From: Streptomyces cavernicola
GTDB taxonomy: Bacteria; Actinomycetota; Actinomycetes; Streptomycetales; Streptomycetaceae
Length of the DNA: 64,000 nucleotides
Assembly: GCF_029968035.1 (NCBI RefSeq)
Contig: NZ_JASCIQ010000001.1
Span: forward strand, 248,001 to 312,000
Direction of reading: 5' to 3'
Shown: positions 1 through 8,291 of the stretch, piece by piece
Layout: each line of letters starts with the position of its first letter
Numbering within the stretch: position 1 is the stretch's first letter
Translations under genes and position numbers: made by a program
Notes under the pieces: generated by a model
The model's database searches: none
What the model was told of the DNA's origin: nothing
Seen by the model: the letters and a program-made list of their open reading frames with translations, nothing else

Positions 1-1730
1 CCCTCCGGATCCCGTACCCCGACCGCCTCCCGCAAGGCCTTCGCGAACGGCGCACCCGAGGGCCACATCAGGCCGGCGCCCACCGCCGCGTCCTTGAGCG
101 CCACGAACGCCTCGGACTTCGTCTCCCACGACGACCCGAGCAGCGACCGCACCGCGGCCACGAACTCCTCCGCCCGCTCCAGCTTCTGCACCGGCTTCGC
201 CGCGCCCAGCGCCGCCAGCGTCTCCTCCGTCACCTCGAAGCGGAGTTTCAACGGCCGTTCCACGGTGATGCGTTGGTAGCCGAACGCCTCGTTGTCGAAG
301 ACCTTGACCTTCGCGTGGAGGGGGTGGCCTTCATCGACCGCCGCGTCCAGCGCCTCCCCGTACAGCCGCGTCACCTCGCCGATGTGGTTCGGCGAACCGC
401 CCGTACCGTCACCCAGCCGCTTCCGCTTGTCGCCGAGCGACTTCCGCATCTTGACCCACTGGTCACGCGCGTCGAGCAGGACGACCTTGCCCTTGTGATC
501 CGGGGACTTGCGGTTCGTGAGGATCCAGAAGTACGTGGAGATGCCGGTGTTGTAGAAGAGCTGGTCGGGGAGCGCGACGATCGCCTCCAGCCAGTCGTTC
601 TCCAGGATCCAGCGGCGGATCTCCGACTCGCCCGAGCCGGCCGCGCCCGTGAACAGCGGGGAGCCGTTGAAGACGATGGCAATACGCGAACCGCCCTTAC
701 CGTTCGCGTCGACCGGCTTCATCATCGAGATCATGTGCTGCAGGAAGAGCAGCGAACCGTCGTTGATGCGCGGCAGGCCCGCGGCGAAGCGACCCGCGTC
801 GCCGAGGTTCTTGTGCTCGTACTCGACGTCCTCCTTGACCTTCTTCCACTCCACGCCGAACGGCGGGTTGGCCAGGAGGTAGTCGAAGTTCTTGCGCGTG
901 AATGCCGGGTCGGAGAAGGAGTTGCCGAATGCGATGTGGTCCGGGTCCTGCTCCTTGATCATCAGGTCGGACCGGCAGATCGCCCACGACTCTGGGTTCA
1001 ACTCCTGCCCGTACACCTCGACTTCGGCGTCCGGGTTCAGCTCGCGGATGTGCTCCTCCGCCGCCGACAACATGCCGCCGGTGCCGCAGGCCGGGTCCAT
1101 GACTGTGCGGACCGTGCCGGGGAGGGTGAGCGCGTCGCCGTCCGGGGCGATGAGGAGGTTCACCATGAGCTTGATGACCTCGCGCGGCGTGAAGTGCTCA
1201 CCGGCCGTCTCGTTGGACTGCTCGGCGAAGCGGCGGATCAGCTCCTCGAAGATGTAGCCCATGTTGTGGTTGGGCACGTTGTCCGGGTGCAGGTCCAGGT
1301 CCGTGAACTTGCCGATGACCTTGTACAGCAGGTCCGAGCTGTCGAGCCGCTTGATCTGCTGCGCGAACTCGTACTTCTCCAGGACCTCGCGGGCGTTCTC
1401 CGAGAAGGCACCCACGTATACCTGCAGGTTCTTGGCCGCGTTCTTCGGGTCGCCGGCGATCTTCTTCAGGGTGAGGCCGGAACGGTTGTAGAAGGAGTGG
1501 CCTGAGGCGCGGCGCAGGAAGGCGTCCGGGTTGAAGTCCTCCTCGTCCTTGTACTTCTCCGCGACCTCGGTGACCTTGTCCCGCGTCGGCTCCAGGACGC
1601 ATTCCAAGCGGCGCAGGACCGTGAACGGCAGGATCACCTTGCCGTAGTCGGACTGCTTGTAGTCACCGCGCAAGAGGTCGGCGACGGACCAGGCGTGGTT
1701 CGCCAGCTCCGTGTGCTTGTTGCTGTTCAA
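1..1730 (-). CDS. hsdM: Type I restriction-modification N6-adenine methyltransferase subunit HsdM (3' end outside window)
   Basis: About 576 codons are visible and the frame is still open at the left edge, so the C-terminus is missing. The N-terminus reads LNSNKHTELANHAWSVADLL, typical of the HsdM helical domain. The SAM-binding motif DPACGTGG is at residues 212-219 and the catalytic NPPF at 288-291, the arrangement of gamma-class N6-adenine methylases of type I systems. The start is TTG at 1730, with a GGGGAAG ribosome-binding site just upstream; no ATG fits the conserved N-terminus. It lies 132 bp downstream of, and on the same strand as, a second methylase gene. The cognate hsdS and hsdR genes would be expected left of the window and cannot be confirmed here. 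Confidence 0.9.
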   Translation of the reverse strand, partial: MNSNKHTELANHAWSVADLLRGDYKQSDYGKVILPFTVLRRLECVLEPTRDKVTEVAEKYKDEEDFNPDAFLRRASGHSFYNRSGLTLKKIAGDPKNAAKNLQVYVGAFSENAREVLEKYEFAQQIKRLDSSDLLYKVIGKFTDLDLHPDNVPNHNMGYIFEELIRRFAEQSNETAGEHFTPREVIKLMVNLLIAPDGDALTLPGTVRTVMDPACGTGGMLSAAEEHIRELNPDAEVEVYGQELNPESWAICRSDLMIKEQDPDHIAFGNSFSDPAFTRKNFDYLLANPPFGVEWKKVKEDVEYEHKNLGDAGRFAAGLPRINDGSLLFLQHMISMMKPVDANGKGGSRIAIVFNGSPLFTGAAGSGESEIRRWILENDWLEAIVALPDQLFYNTGISTYFWILTNRKSPDHKGKVVLLDARDQWVKMRKSLGDKRKRLGDGTGGSPNHIGEVTRLYGEALDAAVDEGHPLHAKVKVFDNEAFGYQRITVERPLKLRFEVTEETLAALGAAKPVQKLERAEEFVAAVRSLLGSSWETKSEAFVALKDAAVGAGLMWPSGAPFAKALREAVGVRDPE

Positions 1731-1830
1731 AGGACTTCCCCGGTTTCCTTCCAAGGGCTTCCCGCCCATTTCGGGCGGATGGAGTCAGTGTGGTCGATGT
1801 GGGTGCGCCGAAGGCGCGGATCTTCAGTTC

Positions 1831-1866
1831 CGGCCGCAATGCGGTCACCGGTCGCAGTGCGGTCAG
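1831..1866. repeat. 18-bp imperfect tandem duplication between the two methylase genes
   Basis: Two adjacent 18-bp units (1831-1848 and 1849-1866) share 15 of 18 positions, with core GCGGTCA. The second unit covers the stop codon of the upstream methylase. It is the only structured element noticed in the 132-bp gap before hsdM. It could be a slippage duplication or a binding site. Confidence 0.5.
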
Positions 1867-4142
1867 GGGCCTTCAGGCGGTACGAGTCCTCCGGACGTGA
1901 GGCCGAGGACCATTGCCGTGGCCATCTCCTCGCCGGTCACCGCTGTCGCGCGCGCCGCGGCGCGCAGCTCGTCGACCCGGCGGAAGGCCTCCCCGTAGCG
2001 CTGCTGTTGGGCGAGGGGCAGCAGCGGAATCCGCAGGCGTCCCGGGTTGATCTGAGTCAGTCCGGCGGTGCCCGTGGACGCGACGGCGATGTTGTCGTCC
2101 GCCCCCACGAAGCCCGCGAGGAACCAGGCGTCGAGCCGCGCCGGGTCGGGACGCAGGATGTGCAGGTGCGGGCCGAGCCAGGCCCCGGCGTCCTCGTCGC
2201 CCACGACTCTGGCCATCACGCCCCGCGTGCCCTGAGGTGCCGCACCGCGCAGGACCACGTCACCTGCGGCGACCCGGTGCGCGGTGTCCGTACGAATACG
2301 GTCGGGCGTGCCCGAGGGGGACGTTCCGGCAGTCAGGTCGCCGACGGTCAGCACTCGGGCATCGGCTCCCGTCCCCGCACCAGCCCCACTTCCCTTGTCC
2401 TGCCCGGCCGTTGAGCCACTCCCCGTGTCACGGGACGCCGGCATCGCCCCCCTCAGCAAGGTGAGCGCTCCGCCGCGCGCCAGGTCGGAGACGGTGGCTG
2501 TACGCCAGCCCTCCCGCGCCGCCCCGTCCACCGCGTCGGCCGGCTCCCACTCGCCCGCCTCGGATTCGGAGGCTGCGCTCAGCGCGCCCACCTGCTCGGC
2601 CAGCTTCCCGCGCAACTCCGTGACACGACGCTTCAACGCCCGAGGCGAGACATCGGCGGCCGTCGCCCGGACGTGTCGTGCCGGGCTGAAGTCGACGACG
2701 TCACCGAGAAGGTCGACGACCGGCACCGCACGCGCCACACCCGGCTCATCGGTGAACGCGTCCGGATCTGCCACGAAGGACGTCCACGAGGCGAGGACCC
2801 GCTTCGTCAAGTCCAGCCATTCAACGGAAGGTTGGGCGGAACCGCCACGGCTGCGTGCGCCCCGAGAACCAGGCCCGCTCCCTTCCCCCTGTGCCTCGAC
2901 CTCTCCGCTGACGAAGAGAACCGACGTACGCTCCGGCCCACCAGGCTCAGGCCGCTGCAGCACCCAGATGTTCAGCCCGACGTGGAAGGGCTGGGCGGCA
3001 CGCGCAGGAAGTGAGACCACGGCGCGCAGAGCTCCGCTGCGCGCGAGCTCGGTGCGGATCCGACGGCCCGAAGAGCGGAAGGCGAGCGCAGGCGGCAGCA
3101 GCAGCACCGCATAACCGCCCGGTTCGACATGCGCCAACGCATGCTGCACCCAAGCCAGTTCGGACTCCGACCGGGGTGGGACGCCATACGCCCATCGAGG
3201 GTCGTACGCCAGCTCTTCCTGACCCCAGTCACGGTCACCGAACGGCGGATTGCACAGGACCGCGTCCACCAACAGGCCGGGGAACGCGTCCGCCCTCAGG
3301 CTGTCGCCCGCTTCGATCCGCACCGACTCCGCCAGTGCCGGATCCTTCGCCGCTTTCCCTCGGCGCGCGGCTCCGGATCGGGCATCGCCCGCAGGAAGCA
3401 GCAGCCGCACCGCGGCCCGCTGCGCCTGAACAGGCAGTACGTCCTGCCCGTAGAGCGTGCGCACCCCCTCTTGTGCGGCGGCCACGAGGAGGCCGCCGCC
3501 ACCGCAGGCCGGGTCGAGTGCAGAGTGCGCGCCGGCCGGAAGCAGGCGGGCCATCAGCGAGGCCAGCTCATCCGGCGTCCGGTACGTGCCGGTCGCCGCG
3601 CTTTCCTCCAACTCTCGCTCCGCCAGGACATCGAGGGCGGCCTGGGCCCCCACCTCACGGACACAGCGGGCCAGCGCGCGTACGGCAGCGGCGTCCGCCG
3701 TCTCGTACGAGCCGATGGATTCGAGGTTCGCGACAGCGGCAGGGAGGCGGTCGACAGCCTCGCGGGCCGCCACAAGCACCTCCGTGTCCGACAACGAGTC
3801 GAGCTCCGGCTCCCCGCGTTCACCGTCGAGCGCCAGAGCGGCCACCAGCGGGAAGAGTCGCGACGCCATCCCCGCCGGACGCAGCCGCAGAGCCGTGCGC
3901 AATTCCTCGGCAGGCGCCCCTGCCGAGCTCTGCCCGCGCTTGCGCAGCCACTCCTGGACGGCCTGAAGGTCGTACAGCGGACTGCTTTCAGTGCCCCCGT
4001 CGGGCTCGGGGAAGTCGGCGTGGCGGCGCCGCCAGTTACTGACCGTGGCACGCGTGACCCCCGCGATGCGGGAGATCTCGGCAGCCGTGACCTGCGCCGA
4101 CGCCCCTGGCGAAGCGCCATGTGCGGTCTGCTGCTTGGGCAT
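1863..4142 (-). CDS. HTH-containing N6-adenine DNA methylase fused to a specificity-like (HsdS-type) C-terminus
   Basis: This is a 759-residue protein from ATG 4142; a longer GTG start at 4229 would place the promoter-like repeat inside the gene and is less likely. Residues about 18-41 (VTAAEISRIAGVTRATVSNW) form a helix-turn-helix. A methylase core follows, with SAM motif DPACGGGG near residue 210 and catalytic NPPF near 298. The last 200 or so residues (about 560-750) resemble half of a type I specificity subunit: a variable segment, then conserved LTQINPGRLRIPLLPLAQQQ and a helical tail. Known single-chain modification-specificity enzymes recognise and methylate DNA without a separate HsdS. 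The HTH is an addition and suggests self-regulation or extra DNA contact. It is divergent from the DndB-like gene and upstream of hsdM. The biological role is inferred. Confidence 0.8.
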   Translation of the reverse strand: MPKQQTAHGASPGASAQVTAAEISRIAGVTRATVSNWRRRHADFPEPDGGTESSPLYDLQAVQEWLRKRGQSSAGAPAEELRTALRLRPAGMASRLFPLVAALALDGERGEPELDSLSDTEVLVAAREAVDRLPAAVANLESIGSYETADAAAVRALARCVREVGAQAALDVLAERELEESAATGTYRTPDELASLMARLLPAGAHSALDPACGGGGLLVAAAQEGVRTLYGQDVLPVQAQRAAVRLLLPAGDARSGAARRGKAAKDPALAESVRIEAGDSLRADAFPGLLVDAVLCNPPFGDRDWGQEELAYDPRWAYGVPPRSESELAWVQHALAHVEPGGYAVLLLPPALAFRSSGRRIRTELARSGALRAVVSLPARAAQPFHVGLNIWVLQRPEPGGPERTSVLFVSGEVEAQGEGSGPGSRGARSRGGSAQPSVEWLDLTKRVLASWTSFVADPDAFTDEPGVARAVPVVDLLGDVVDFSPARHVRATAADVSPRALKRRVTELRGKLAEQVGALSAASESEAGEWEPADAVDGAAREGWRTATVSDLARGGALTLLRGAMPASRDTGSGSTAGQDKGSGAGAGTGADARVLTVGDLTAGTSPSGTPDRIRTDTAHRVAAGDVVLRGAAPQGTRGVMARVVGDEDAGAWLGPHLHILRPDPARLDAWFLAGFVGADDNIAVASTGTAGLTQINPGRLRIPLLPLAQQQRYGEAFRRVDELRAAARATAVTGEEMATAMVLGLTSGGLVPPEGP

Positions 4143-4194
4143 GGCGTGAAGTCCTAACGCATCGAGGATGAACTGCTCACACCTTACCCTCACC

Positions 4195-4242
4195 GTCAAA
4201 CACGTCAAGACGTTTGACAGTGCTTTCACGCACCTGTTTACT
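4195..4242 (+). promoter_or_regulatory. Divergent-promoter operator: inverted repeat overlapping a TTGACA -35
   Basis: GTCAAAC (4195-4201) and GTTTGAC (4212-4218) form a 7-bp inverted repeat around 10 bp; CGTCAA also recurs at 4203. The right arm overlaps TTGACA (4214-4219), followed after 17 bp by TTTACT (4237-4242), a plausible promoter for the rightward gene starting at 4300. The adjacent leftward gene encodes an HTH methylase, so it may bind here. The -10 is only a partial match. Confidence 0.5.
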
Positions 4243-4299
4243 CGTTACTGCTTGCACTGAGCGAGCGCTGCCACACCCGACTTGCACACAGGAGCCCTC

Positions 4300-5532
4300 A
4301 TGCGCCTCACCATGCCGACCACGGTCATCGAAGGAACCCGGATCACCGTCATGCCGTTCCGCGACAACGCGGTGCTCGGAACGGTCTCGCTCCCCGCCCT
4401 GCTCCAGCTCGTGCCGTCACCCCGCCGGGAGGAGGACCAGAAGAGCCTCAAGGCCGCATCGGGGCACGTCCGCCAGCACGCGGAGATCCGCGCGCAGGTA
4501 CAGCGCACCCTGAAGTCCACAGGCAAGGGCAAGAACGCCACGTCGTACGCCGAATACATCGCCGGAGGCATCAACGGCGAGTTCGGCGACGCCTGGTCGC
4601 TTCCGCCCATCACGTTCTGGCACGCCGACGACGTCGCCGCGGTCAGCGACGAGCTCGTCCCCGGCACCGGGCTGCGGAACATCACGATCGCCCCCGGCGC
4701 CACCGTCGTAGCCGTGGACGGCGAAACCCAGCTCACCGCCTGGCACGACCTCTTCGACGACCCCGAGAAGTTCGGTCTCGGATATGAGCAGCTCGCTGCC
4801 GTGCGCATCCCGTTCGAGATGTACGTGGGCCTCTCCTCGGCAGACGCCCGCCAGGTCTTCCACGACCGCAACGTGCTCGGCGTCGACGTCTCCAAGAACC
4901 TCTCCATGTCCATGGACCAGCGCGACCTGGCCACCCGACTCGCCCACCGCGTCGCCGAGGCCGTGAAGGTGGAGGTCGACGGCAAGCTCATCCCGTTCAG
5001 CAAGCTGGTCAACGCGAGCAAGCGACAGGTCGGAAAGACGGACCCCGAGGTCGTCACGCTCTCCGCGCTGCGCGCCCTGGTCGTCGCCTCGGTGTACGGC
5101 CGCTCCGGACTGAACCTGTCCTCTGCGACCATCCACGAGGAAGACCTGCCGGCGGGCACCGGCAGTGAAGTCGTGGAGCGCACGATCGTCCCGCTCCTCG
5201 CCGGACTGATCACCGAGCACCTCGAGTGCTTCACATCCCGCAGCGCCATCACTGCGCCTGCGGTGATCGCGGGCCTCGGCGTGGCCGTGCACCAGACGAC
5301 ACCCTGGGCCGACTCGTTGAACGGCCTGCACGCAGACGACCTGCGCGCACTCCTCGCCGACATTCGCTGGGAACGGGAGGCCTCCTACTGGGACGGCATC
5401 GCCGCCAAGACCGGCACCACCGGCCGCCTCAACTTCAGCGGCGGCGTGAAGGACTCCGGCGGGCGCGTTGCCGACGCGATCCTCTACCCGGCCACCGAGT
5501 CAGGACAGAAGATCCGCGGGCATCGGGCGTGA
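4300..5532 (+). CDS. DndB-like DGQHR-family protein
   Basis: This is a 410-residue protein from ATG 4300, with an AGGAG ribosome-binding site at 4289-4294. The signature DGETQLTAW (residues 140-148) is the variant of the DGQHR motif seen in DndB-related proteins. It is followed by ARQVFHDRNVLGVDVSKNLS and DQRDLATRL, which resemble the second conserved block of this family. DndB proper regulates phosphorothioate (dnd) modification genes, but no dndACDE genes are visible here. The gene is divergent from two N6-adenine methylases, so it is probably the regulatory or modification-linked partner of that locus. The 3' neighbour is an unrelated iron-box gene. Family assignment is fairly firm; molecular activity is unknown. 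Confidence 0.72.
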   Translation: MRLTMPTTVIEGTRITVMPFRDNAVLGTVSLPALLQLVPSPRREEDQKSLKAASGHVRQHAEIRAQVQRTLKSTGKGKNATSYAEYIAGGINGEFGDAWSLPPITFWHADDVAAVSDELVPGTGLRNITIAPGATVVAVDGETQLTAWHDLFDDPEKFGLGYEQLAAVRIPFEMYVGLSSADARQVFHDRNVLGVDVSKNLSMSMDQRDLATRLAHRVAEAVKVEVDGKLIPFSKLVNASKRQVGKTDPEVVTLSALRALVVASVYGRSGLNLSSATIHEEDLPAGTGSEVVERTIVPLLAGLITEHLECFTSRSAITAPAVIAGLGVAVHQTTPWADSLNGLHADDLRALLADIRWEREASYWDGIAAKTGTTGRLNFSGGVKDSGGRVADAILYPATESGQKIRGHRA

Positions 5533-5633
5533 TGAGCGCAAGGTTCCACGGGGTGCGGCAGCGAGCGAGTCGACGCGGTGCCGCGCCCCGCCGGCGCCAC
5601 CCCGCTCAATCTGGACGCACCCCAAGAGGGAAG

Positions 5634-5652
5634 TTAGGTTAGCCTTACCTGA
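5634..5652. promoter_or_regulatory. Iron box (IdeR/DmdR-type operator)
   Basis: The sequence TTAGGTTAGCCTTACCTGA matches 16 of 19 positions of the actinobacterial consensus TTAGGTTAGGCTAACCTAA. It contains TAGCCT (5640-5645), a TANNNT-type -10, so a bound repressor would block transcription. It lies 70 bp upstream of the DUF2470 gene at 5722. Confidence 0.8.
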
Positions 5653-5721
5653 CTCGATCGGCGGGCGTTGCCCACCGCGTTTCGGGTACCCCAACCTGCC
5701 CCGCCCCGCAAGGAGTTCACC

Positions 5722-6525
5722 ATGAGCCCCTCCGCAGACCACGACCCGGCCGACCTCCGCAACTCCCAGAACCCCCACGACCCCCGCAGCCCCCACAGCC
5801 CCCACGACCTGCCCGAACTGCCCGAACAGAGCGCCGCGGAGCGCGTGCGCTCCCTCCTCGCTCAGGCCGTCTCCCTGTCGCTCACCACGGACGGGCAGGA
5901 GTACGACCTCATCGGCATGCACTCCGTCGACGCCAAGGGCCGGATCACCCTGCACCCGCAGGGCGACACCCCGCTCGCCGCCCAGATCGCCGGAGCGCCG
6001 CGCGGCAGCCTCGCCGCGCTCCTGGAGTTCACCGACATCGCACCTACGGCGCTCCGCGACCGCGTGCGGGCCCGGGTCACCCTGTCCGGCTGGCTCGCCG
6101 CGGCGGAGGACGGCACGCTCCGGCTCGACCTCGCCCGCGTCACCCTGCGCACGGCGACCGGCAGCCATGAGGTCGGCCTGGACGAGTACGCCCTCGCCGA
6201 GGCCGACCCGCTCGCCGTCGAGGAGGCGGCGATGCTGACCCATCTCGCCGACGCGCACGGCGACATGGTCGTCGACCTCCTGCTGCGCAGCGGCTCCCGC
6301 CTCCCGCACGGCGTGCAGCGCACCCTCCCGCTCGCCGTCGACCGGCACGGCATCACGCTGCGCTGCGAGTACCGCGAGGGCCACTGCGACCTGCGCCTGC
6401 TCTTCCCGACGACGGCCACCGACGCGGTGGCGGCCGGCGAACAGGTCCGCCGCCTTCTGACGCAGCCCGCGCCGAGCCCGCGCTGCGGTCACCGGCCGCA
6501 ACGGGGATCGTCACTCCGCGGCTGA
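5722..6525 (+). CDS. DUF2470 domain protein, predicted iron-regulated
   Basis: This is a 267-residue protein from ATG 5722, preceded by AAGGAG. The first 30 residues are His/Pro/Asp-rich (repeats of NPHD, SPHS, SPHD) and possibly metal-binding or disordered. Residues about 35-150 resemble the flavin-reductase/HugZ-like split barrel. The C-terminal part (AMLTHLADAHGDMVVDLLLR through YREGHCDLRLLFP) is the DUF2470 domain found in haem-utilisation and haem-binding proteins. With the iron box upstream, a role in haem or iron handling is a reasonable inference. No transporter or siderophore gene is adjacent, so it seems to be a single-gene unit. Confidence 0.75.
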   Translation: MSPSADHDPADLRNSQNPHDPRSPHSPHDLPELPEQSAAERVRSLLAQAVSLSLTTDGQEYDLIGMHSVDAKGRITLHPQGDTPLAAQIAGAPRGSLAALLEFTDIAPTALRDRVRARVTLSGWLAAAEDGTLRLDLARVTLRTATGSHEVGLDEYALAEADPLAVEEAAMLTHLADAHGDMVVDLLLRSGSRLPHGVQRTLPLAVDRHGITLRCEYREGHCDLRLLFPTTATDAVAAGEQVRRLLTQPAPSPRCGHRPQRGSSLRG

Positions 6526-6683
6526 GCCCCCGACACCCTCACCCCCCGGCCACCTCGACCTCGACCCCCTCGACCCTCGGCCCCCGACCCCCCGGGCTCT
6601 CTCCCCGCCTCAACTCCGCTGTTCAGCGCCCCGGTTGCCTCGTACCACAAGACTTGAGGCGGCCGCATCCCCCAATCGGGATC

Positions 6684-6795
6684 CCATTTCTGGCACTACC
6701 AGGCGTGCCCAAATCCCGTATCCCCAAGCCTCTTGACGCCACCCCCAACTCCACATGAAGCTTCCGCTTGCCGAAAATGGTATTCCATTTTTGGC
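6684..6795. promoter_or_regulatory. Operator-like repeats ahead of the MFS/racemase operon
   Basis: The 296-bp gap 6526-6821 holds an inverted repeat with arms CCGAAAATGG (6771-6780) and CCATTTTTGG (6785-6794), one mismatch and a 4-bp spacer. The half-site CCATTTyTGGC recurs at 6684-6694 and 6785-6795, 101 bp apart. CTGGcactaCCAG lies at 6690-6702. This suggests a dimeric repressor binding two sites; its identity is unknown and no regulator gene is adjacent. Confidence 0.5.
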
Positions 6796-6821
6796 TTCCG
6801 CTCCTGCTCGGAAGGAACCTC

Positions 6822-8291
6822 ATGGAAGCTCCCCCGGTGAATCGCGCCCAGGACGCAAGTCCCCGGCATCGCCAACTGGAGGACACGCTCGACCGGATCG
6901 GCGTCACCGGTGCGCACAAGCAGATCGGCGCCATGGTGCTGCTCGGCGTGTTCTTCGACGCGCTGGAACAGAACGCGGTCGGGTTGGTGGGCCCGGTCCT
7001 GCAGGAGTCGTGGGGCACCACGGCCGCCGAACTCGGCTTCCTGAACACGATCACCTTCACGGCGGCCGCGCTCGGCCGGCTCACCACCGGCATCATCGGC
7101 GACAAGACGGGCCGCCGGGCGATGCTCACCGTCAACCTGCTGCTGTTCTCGCTCGGCGCGCTGATCTGCGCGTTCGCGCCCAACTACGCGGTGGTGGCGC
7201 TCGGTCGGTTCATCGTCGGCTTCGGCCTCGGCGGTGAGATCGCCATCGCGGTCACGATGATGTCCGAGTTCTTCGCGGCCCGGCACCGCGGCACCGCCGT
7301 CGGCATCATCAACGTCACGGCCGGCGGCCTCGGCAACATGCTGGCGCCCGGCTTCGGCGTCCTGGTGTTCACCTTCGTCTCCGGGCCCGACCGCTGGCGC
7401 TGGCTGTTCGGCCTGCTCGCCGTGCCCGCGCTCCTGGTGCTCTTCTACCGCCGGTACGTCCCCGAGACCCCGCGCTATCTGCTCTCCCGCGGCAAGGTCG
7501 GCGAAGCCAACCAGGTCCTCAACCGGCTCGCCTCCGGCAGGCTCCGCGGCCGCCTGGACAAGCCCGAGCAGTACATCGACGCGGTCGAGAGTGGCGAGCA
7601 GGTCATGCCCGAACGCAACCGGCTGCGGGACGTGTTCGCCGGTGCGCTGCGCCGCCGCACCCTCTCGCTCGGCGTCGCCGTCTGCATGTCGTACGGCGCG
7701 CAGATCTCGATCCTGTCGCTGATGCCGACGATCCTGGTCGCGCAGGGGCACAGCATCACCAAGTCCCTCGTCTTCACCCTGGTCATGCAGTCCGGTTCGC
7801 TGCTCGGCGCGCTGATCGCGTCCACGGCGGCCCGCTACGTACCGCGCAAGCTCGTCCTCACGATCACCGCGGGCCTGGCCTGTGCGGCCGCGTTCGCCTT
7901 CGGCTTCCTGGCCACGAACGTCGCCCTGATCCTGATCCTGGGCGCGCTGGTCAACTGCTGCATCATCACGCTCAACACCACGATCTGGATCTTCGCGCCC
8001 GAGCAGTTCCCCACCCGCGTAAGGGCGTTCGGCACGTCGATCATCCTGGCCCTCGGCTCGCTCGCCGGCGGCCTGACGCCGATCTTCGCCGGTGCGGCGT
8101 TCGACGCGTACGGCATCGCGGGGATGTTCACGCTGCTCGGCGTACTGTTCGTGGGTCTCGCGGTGTCGGTGCAGTTCCCGCCGGAGACCTTCGGCAAGTC
8201 CATGGAAGAGTCCGGGGAAGAGCCCGGGGAAAAGGCGTGGGAGACCCCGGCGGACGCCGAGACCCCGACGGACACGGAGAGCAGCAAGTGA
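6822..8291 (+). CDS. MFS transporter (sugar/aromatic-acid porter type)
   Basis: This is a 489-residue membrane protein with about 12 helices. The loop motif GDKTGRR after helix 2, RFIVGFGLGGE in helix 4 and YVPETPRYLLSRG before the central loop are hallmarks of the sugar-porter/metabolite:H+ symporter branch of MFS. The start is ATG 6822 with GGAAGGA seven bases upstream, in preference to the upstream in-frame ATG at 6768, which would place the operator inside the gene. The C-terminal tail is acidic and disordered. It overlaps the racemase-like gene by GTGA, so import and processing of one substrate (hydantoin, allantoin or a similar small acid) is likely, but the substrate cannot be read from sequence. 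Confidence 0.8.
   Translation: MEAPPVNRAQDASPRHRQLEDTLDRIGVTGAHKQIGAMVLLGVFFDALEQNAVGLVGPVLQESWGTTAAELGFLNTITFTAAALGRLTTGIIGDKTGRRAMLTVNLLLFSLGALICAFAPNYAVVALGRFIVGFGLGGEIAIAVTMMSEFFAARHRGTAVGIINVTAGGLGNMLAPGFGVLVFTFVSGPDRWRWLFGLLAVPALLVLFYRRYVPETPRYLLSRGKVGEANQVLNRLASGRLRGRLDKPEQYIDAVESGEQVMPERNRLRDVFAGALRRRTLSLGVAVCMSYGAQISILSLMPTILVAQGHSITKSLVFTLVMQSGSLLGALIASTAARYVPRKLVLTITAGLACAAAFAFGFLATNVALILILGALVNCCIITLNTTIWIFAPEQFPTRVRAFGTSIILALGSLAGGLTPIFAGAAFDAYGIAGMFTLLGVLFVGLAVSVQFPPETFGKSMEESGEEPGEKAWETPADAETPTDTESSK

Noticed and set aside
273..1505. Long rightward open frame antisense to hsdM
   Set aside because: The leftward frame encodes the conserved HsdM motifs; the antisense frame is Arg/Val/Leu-rich without any domain, as expected of GC-rich shadow frames.
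4300..5532. Phosphorothioate (dnd) modification locus
   Set aside because: Only the DndB-like protein is visible; no DndA/C/D/E genes are in the window, so a sulfur-modification call is unsupported.
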